From positions 4,328,641 to 4,392,640 of the forward strand of contig CP022585.1 of NCBI GenBank assembly GCA_002243285.1: a DNA stretch of 64,000 bases, written 5' to 3'. The notes below the pieces were generated by a model that was not told where the DNA came from, ran no database searches, and saw only the letters and a list, made by a program, of their open reading frames with translations. This DNA is from Candidatus Fluviicola riflensis. Lineage in GTDB: Bacteria; Bacteroidota; Bacteroidia; Flavobacteriales_D; Crocinitomicaceae. Both the position numbers and the translations under genes were made by a program. Shown one piece after another: positions 59,688 through 64,000 of this stretch. How positions within the stretch are numbered: position 1 is the stretch's first letter; every line of letters begins with the position of its first letter.

Positions 59688-61640
59688 TTACTGTTTTACG
59701 AGCAACTTACTTTGATTGGTTGCCTGATCTATCAGCAGGTAAGTTCCCGGAGTGAGTGAACTCACATCTATTGTTGTAAACGTGTCATTCGTAACAAAGC
59801 TTAAAACAACTTGCCCGGTGATGTTTTTTATGGCAAAACGATTATTATTGTTCAACAGGTTGTGGATCGTCAGAACATCAGTCATCGGGTTTGGTGCTAC
59901 ACTGAAACTGTTGTCAAACTCATTCAATCCTGTGAAATTCAAATCAACCGTAACGGTCAAAACCGAATCACAACCTTCTGCGTTTGTTAAGGTTTGTGTG
60001 TAAATACCATCCTGGTAATAGGTTGTTCCGTTTACAATGACGCTATCCATTCCGGAAACAGAAGTTGCGCCAGCCGTAGTCTCATTCACAGTCACTGTAA
60101 AAGTAGCCTGAGCTGAACAGTTATTCGAATCAATGGTACTTGCAACGTAGCTGGAAGTTTGTGCAGGAGTAACAAGCGTTCCATTTACAAGCGTATCGTT
60201 CCAGAATACCGGATAGTCACTGGTTCCGTTTAACTGTACCTGATCGCCTCCACAAATGGTTACATCAGCAGGAATTGTTAACATAGGTAGTGCAGCTATA
60301 CTCACTGTGATCGTGTCAGTAGAAACACAACCATTCGTGTCAACTGTACTTGCAACAAAATCTTCTGTAAGTGCGGGGCTGATAATCGTTCCATTTGCAA
60401 TGGTATCGTTCCACAATACCGGATAATCGGCTGTGCCAAGTAATTGCGCCTGATCGCCGTCACAAACGGTTAAATCGTTTACGGTTAATGCGGGTAAGGC
60501 CCATACGTTCACCATCGCTGTGTCAGAAGAACTACAACCATTCATGTCGATATAGGTAACAATATACGTTCCGGTCTGGTCAACAGTAATAGTACTTGTA
60601 GTGTCGCCGGAATTCCAGTTGATATTGGTGGTTTGATCGGCCATTAAAACATCGGTGTCACCCATACAAAATGCTGTTTCAGAAACATTCAGGGAAACCG
60701 GAATTGCCGGAACAGACGTAATGGTTAATGTATCCATTGCAACACAACCAATATTGTCGGTAACAGTTAGCATGAACTGAAGTGTATCAAAAATCAAAGC
60801 AGTTGGATTACTCAACGTTGTATCACTGATTCCGACACCCTGCCATGCATAGGTTAACGGACTGCTTACAGAACTCGTTCCTGTTGGTGAACCCCCCAAA
60901 GTAGCTGTACTGTTTAAACAAACGGTTACATCGTTTCCGGCATCAGCAGTTACTGTAGTTGCTGTTCCAAACACTTTAAACGGTGCTCCCTGTGCCGGTG
61001 TTCCTGTTCCTCCGTCAAGCATGTTGTTCCAGATGCTGCCAATTCGCTGGCGACCATTTCCGGTAATTGCTTGTCCGGGAGGAACAACAGCTGGCTGCCA
61101 TGGTCCTGAAGCAAGAGATCCTGTAGTGGCCCAATCAAACCAGTAGGTTCCGGCAGGCAACGTGAATCCACCAACGTCAATGGTGTTTTGCATGATCGGA
61201 CGGGTTGAATTTCCGGTTGTTGTTTCAGTAACACGATAGGTGCCGCTGAATATTGTACGGAGCAAACGATTTGTAGTCGTATCACCCCAAACAACGTTCG
61301 ATCCTACGGCATCCGGAACACCATCCCAAATACGCAGCGTATAGCCGGTAAAGGTAGAGGTGGTTGTGGAGCCGGTTTGGTAACCATAGAAATAAATCGA
61401 GTCAATTGTCCAGGAACAATCAACGGTAAAGTCATCTGCAACGCGGTTAAAAGTTGCTTGCTGATGGCCAAAGCCAATGGTTCCCATTCCGAAAGTAGTG
61501 GTGTAAAGCACGCTTTCATTCATACCGCCGGCACCCGTTCCAACGCTGTTGAATACAGGGCCGTTGTCATAAATTTGAGCCTGGATGGTAAATGCTCCAC
61601 CGATTAGAGCGATGAAGGTGTAGAGTAGATTTCTGATCAT
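59688..61640 (-). CDS. Secreted T9SS type A cargo protein with repeated Ig-like modules
   Basis: A 650-residue exported protein. Signal peptide ~1-20 (MIRNLLYTFIALIGGAFTIQA). Residues ~30-215 form a unique N-terminal domain. Four or five repeats of ~80 residues follow, each with NGC.ATDTxTV-like or CNGD-type strands (for example TDNIGCVAMDTLTITS, DMNGCSSSDTAMVNV, DTNGCVSTDTITVS), i.e. Ig-like/PKD-type modules. The C-terminal ~75 residues are a type A sorting domain (FSVAPNPMTDVLTIHN...GTYLLIDQ...KLLVKQ). It is probably a surface adhesin or matrix protein. Confidence 0.86.
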   Translation of the reverse strand: MIRNLLYTFIALIGGAFTIQAQIYDNGPVFNSVGTGAGGMNESVLYTTTFGMGTIGFGHQQATFNRVADDFTVDCSWTIDSIYFYGYQTGSTTTSTFTGYTLRIWDGVPDAVGSNVVWGDTTTNRLLRTIFSGTYRVTETTTGNSTRPIMQNTIDVGGFTLPAGTYWFDWATTGSLASGPWQPAVVPPGQAITGNGRQRIGSIWNNMLDGGTGTPAQGAPFKVFGTATTVTADAGNDVTVCLNSTATLGGSPTGTSSVSSPLTYAWQGVGISDTTLSNPTALIFDTLQFMLTVTDNIGCVAMDTLTITSVPAIPVSLNVSETAFCMGDTDVLMADQTTNINWNSGDTTSTITVDQTGTYIVTYIDMNGCSSSDTAMVNVWALPALTVNDLTVCDGDQAQLLGTADYPVLWNDTIANGTIISPALTEDFVASTVDTNGCVSTDTITVSIAALPMLTIPADVTICGGDQVQLNGTSDYPVFWNDTLVNGTLVTPAQTSSYVASTIDSNNCSAQATFTVTVNETTAGATSVSGMDSVIVNGTTYYQDGIYTQTLTNAEGCDSVLTVTVDLNFTGLNEFDNSFSVAPNPMTDVLTIHNLLNNNNRFAIKNITGQVVLSFVTNDTFTTIDVSSLTPGTYLLIDQATNQSKLLVKQ

Positions 61641-61655
61641 TTTTATTTTTTGGTG

Positions 61656-61663
61656 CAAAGGTA
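61656..61663 (-). promoter_or_regulatory. Minus-7 box of the T9SS cargo gene (TACCTTTG)
   Basis: On the minus strand TACCTTTG, a full TAnnTTTG match, 15 nt upstream of the ATG at 61640. It supports that start over one at 61679, which lies beyond the box. Confidence 0.55.
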
Positions 61664-61728
61664 TGTAATTTCCAAACACCTGATCTAACTATTTGATAGT
61701 GAAAATAAAGCGGGGGAAGGGGTTCATT

Positions 61729-62463
61729 CTACAGAAACTCGAGCACTTTTACTACATCTTCGGGAACATCGATGTTGGGTGTTTCGATATCGGTTTCTAC
61801 CACTTTGATGCTGTAACCATAATACAACCACCGCAATTGTTCCAACGATTCTACCTGTTCGAGCGCCGTGGGCTTTAATTGGCTGATCTCACTTAAAACA
61901 GCAGACCGGTAGGCATACAGACCGATATGGCGTAAATAAGGATAGGTTTCCAGCGGTTTTCCCTTCGCATTGGCAAAATTGGGAACGGCACTTCTGGAAA
62001 AATAAAGCGCGCGGTGTTCGTGGTTCACCACCAGTTTAATGCGGTTCGGATTGATAAGGTCAACTTCTTCAATCGACCGTGAAGCCAGCGTTGCAATATC
62101 TACTGTTGAATCGTGAAACACAGTCAGCAGACTATCCAGTTGGAGCGGATTTACCAACGGTTCATCACCTTGAATGTTGATCACCACATCGTAGTTTTCC
62201 GGCAATGTAGCAATTACTTCTGCGCAGCGATCAGTTCCGGTTTGATGATGCGATGCAGTCATACAAACTTTTCCGCCAAAACGTTCCACTTCAGCAAAAA
62301 TGCGTTCATCGTCCGTGGCCACTACTAAATCAGTGAGCATGGTTGATTGTTTCGCGCCTTCATAAACACGTTGGATCATTGTTTTTCCCTTTAGGTCAAT
62401 GAGCGATTTCCCCGGAAAACGGGAAGAACCATAACGAGCGGGGATAACACCAAGAATACGCAT
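61729..62463 (-). CDS. kdsB: 3-deoxy-manno-octulosonate cytidylyltransferase
   Basis: A 244-residue enzyme that couples CTP to Kdo to give CMP-Kdo for lipopolysaccharide. The start MRILGVIPARYGSSRFPGKSL carries the nucleotide-binding loop; further motifs are VATDDERIF, VINIQGDEPLV and HIGLYAYR. Length is normal (245-255). It implies an outer membrane with lipid A-Kdo. Confidence 0.95.
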   Translation of the reverse strand: MRILGVIPARYGSSRFPGKSLIDLKGKTMIQRVYEGAKQSTMLTDLVVATDDERIFAEVERFGGKVCMTASHHQTGTDRCAEVIATLPENYDVVINIQGDEPLVNPLQLDSLLTVFHDSTVDIATLASRSIEEVDLINPNRIKLVVNHEHRALYFSRSAVPNFANAKGKPLETYPYLRHIGLYAYRSAVLSEISQLKPTALEQVESLEQLRWLYYGYSIKVVETDIETPNIDVPEDVVKVLEFL

Positions 62464-62478
62464 ACGATTGTTTTGAGG

Positions 62479-62486
62479 CAAATGTA
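62479..62486 (-). promoter_or_regulatory. Minus-7 box of kdsB (TACATTTG)
   Basis: On the minus strand TACATTTG is a full TAnnTTTG match 15 nt upstream of the kdsB ATG. Confidence 0.55.
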
Positions 62487-62510
62487 ATAATGTTTGATTT
62501 TGAATGTAAA

Positions 62511-62597
62511 ATTGAAAATGTAAAAGTGAAAAGGAAACTATCGAAACAGAGGTAAATCCCCTTTTCAATTTTCAATTAAACACTTTTCAATTTCAAG
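62511..62597 (-). terminator. AT-rich hairpin region after the TonB receptor gene
   Basis: ATTGAAAATGTAAAAGTGAAAAGG (62511-62534) can pair with CCTTTTCAATTTTCAAT (62560-62576) and the following CACTTTTCAATTTC. It follows the stop of the TonB receptor gene on the minus strand and resembles the hairpin at 53101. Confidence 0.6.
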
Positions 62598-64000
62598 TCA
62601 AAGTTTGTACTGCAACTGCACCAAAAACGTTCGTGGTGGCTGCACATCTCCGGGACGACTTGAATACTCGGCATTCAAAAGGTTGTTCACGATAAAACCG
62701 ATGCGGTAATGTTTTTTGTATTCATAACCGATCCGCACATCGAACACATACGTCATTCCGTTGTTTTCTTCGCGGTAACGCTTTATACCGGGTAAAATTT
62801 CAGTTCCCAAAACACCGTCTTCAAATGTAGCGTCGATGTTGGTCATAAAACTGTTCATCCGCATGGAAGCACCCAGGCTAATGCCTTTGTAAGTCGCCTG
62901 CATATCGAATTTGGCCATGTGGCGGAAACGGTATTTCAACATCGTGGAAGAACTGTCAGAGAAAGAAGCAAGGTAAACCGAATCTGTGTTTTTGGTCACC
63001 GGATTCATATACGTGTAACCCATGAGCGTTTGAATTTTCACGTTGCCAATGTCGCCTTCACCACTGATCGACAGTTCCATTCCTGAAATTTGTGCCGACT
63101 CAGCATTTTCAGCACGGAAGCCCAGCCATTTCATGATATAGCCCGGGCTGTCAGGATTAAAGCTCGGCGGAATACTATCCGGGATGTAATTTCCAAACGT
63201 GAATTCGGTCATGTTCTTGTAGTTGTTGACGAAACCGGCAAGGTCAACAAAACCTTTCCATCCACCGATTTTAACGCCTTGTTTGATTCCCAATTCCACA
63301 GCCCATCCGGTTTCGGGTTTTAATTCCGGGTTCGGGAAAACCAATAAACTTCCAACGTTGGTAGCCGTAAATCGCTCGGCAACGCTTGGGTAACGAACTC
63401 CTTGCCCGAAAGAAGCGCGCAAGTGTGTGTATTTGGCTACTTCGTAGTGAACACCGGCTCTCAAAATGGGTTTCACTGGCAATTTCAGCGAATCTTTTCC
63501 AAGATAGGTTTCCGAATCGCTGCGCAAATCGTCCATTTTGAAATACTCAAACCGAACGCCGGCCGTTATATCAAGTTTCTTCCACTTCTTTTCTCCCTGA
63601 GCATACGCCGAGGTATTAATAGAAGTATGATCACCGAAGAGAAAGGAATTCACCAACCCCCGATTGACAGAAGCCCCGGTAGTCAGCACCAGTGTATTGT
63701 TTTGCCAGCCGCGCTGAAACTGGTAATCACCGTAAAACACCTGTCCGATGGCATTTTGGCCCGGATTGCTGTAATTCAGGTTGTCCGTATAATAAAAGCG
63801 CGTTTTTAACTGGTGCTTGTTGCCGAATTTGTCGAAGTATTTGATTGACGGGTCGATGTTCAAACGAATTCCGCGGTTGAATGTAAGTGTTGATGCTGCC
63901 AAACTTGTATCTGCTCCACCCGAAGGCTGGTAGGCATTTGTATCGCTTTTCCAGATAATAAAAATGCCGGCTTTTCCATACTGCGCATTCCAACCCAGGC
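62598..64000 (-). CDS. TonB-dependent receptor, N-terminal part outside the window
   Basis: The C-terminal ~467 residues of an outer-membrane receptor; the reading frame is open to the window end. It consists of beta-barrel strands and ends VQLQYKL with a terminal hydrophobic residue, as outer-membrane proteins do. It is a paralogue of the receptor at 1494-3893: shared QGEKK.KK, SFGQGVRYPSVAERF and FPNPELKPETGW segments lie at matching places. The gene upstream of the barrel (plug, N-terminal domain) is missing here. The ligand is unknown. Confidence 0.88.
   Translation of the reverse strand, partial: LGWNAQYGKAGIFIIWKSDTNAYQPSGGADTSLAASTLTFNRGIRLNIDPSIKYFDKFGNKHQLKTRFYYTDNLNYSNPGQNAIGQVFYGDYQFQRGWQNNTLVLTTGASVNRGLVNSFLFGDHTSINTSAYAQGEKKWKKLDITAGVRFEYFKMDDLRSDSETYLGKDSLKLPVKPILRAGVHYEVAKYTHLRASFGQGVRYPSVAERFTATNVGSLLVFPNPELKPETGWAVELGIKQGVKIGGWKGFVDLAGFVNNYKNMTEFTFGNYIPDSIPPSFNPDSPGYIMKWLGFRAENAESAQISGMELSISGEGDIGNVKIQTLMGYTYMNPVTKNTDSVYLASFSDSSSTMLKYRFRHMAKFDMQATYKGISLGASMRMNSFMTNIDATFEDGVLGTEILPGIKRYREENNGMTYVFDVRIGYEYKKHYRIGFIVNNLLNAEYSSRPGDVQPPRTFLVQLQYKL

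Noticed and set aside
1-64000. CRISPR array, prophage, insertion sequence or transposase gene
   Set aside because: No regularly spaced direct repeats, no phage structural genes and no transposase or integrase frame was seen.

Overview
The window is a 64 kb stretch of a Bacteroidota chromosome, most likely order Flavobacteriales. The evidence is secreted proteins with C-terminal type IX secretion sorting domains, SusC-like TonB receptors with an N-terminal carboxypeptidase-regulatory domain, DUF4175 and two-domain HU/SPOR proteins, a long IspG with a central insertion, and many TAnnTTTG minus-7 promoter boxes with few Shine-Dalgarno sequences. The gene set looks like Crocinitomicaceae (Fluviicola-like), but that family-level guess is weak.

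Layout. 0.5-15.7 kb: a T9SS cargo protein and TonB receptor, a dicarboxylate symporter, exonuclease VII (xseAB), an iron(II) uptake operon (feoA-feoB-Cys-rich partner), LemA/DUF2207, and ispG. 15.8-26 kb: a mainly minus-strand block (methyltransferase, mnmG, ybeY, an RsbW-like ATPase, DUF4175) with four parS-like palindromes, then gltX-folB, tRNA-Cys, a REP/MITE-like element and a LytTR response regulator. 26.05-26.70 kb: an AT-rich gene-free stretch with at least five DnaA-box-like nonamers, the best oriC candidate. Genes to its right are mostly plus and those to its left mostly minus. 26.7-55 kb: mostly plus-strand core genes, including rpiB, an M28 peptidase, an ECF sigma/anti-sigma-like pair, RNase R, ferritin, a very large sensor-adenylate cyclase-HD fusion, a TPR-SpoIIE phosphatase, tryptophan dioxygenase, a tripartite efflux operon and a sugar-phosphate isomerase.

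55.0-58.4 kb is a compact AT-rich accessory island on the minus strand. It holds a probable ADP-ribosyltransferase toxin, a small antitoxin candidate and a SecB-like chaperone in the order T-A-C, then a membrane-anchored coiled-coil protein of unknown function and a RadC-like JAB protein. The trio matches the architecture of toxin-antitoxin-chaperone anti-phage modules of the CmdTAC type and is the best candidate for an undescribed system here. 58.4-64 kb returns to core genes: a HU/SPOR protein, a T9SS cargo protein, kdsB, and a second TonB receptor cut by the window end.

Three families of dispersed intergenic hairpin repeats lie between genes. Several genes have a minus-7 box ending exactly 4 nt before the ATG, which suggests leaderless transcripts.
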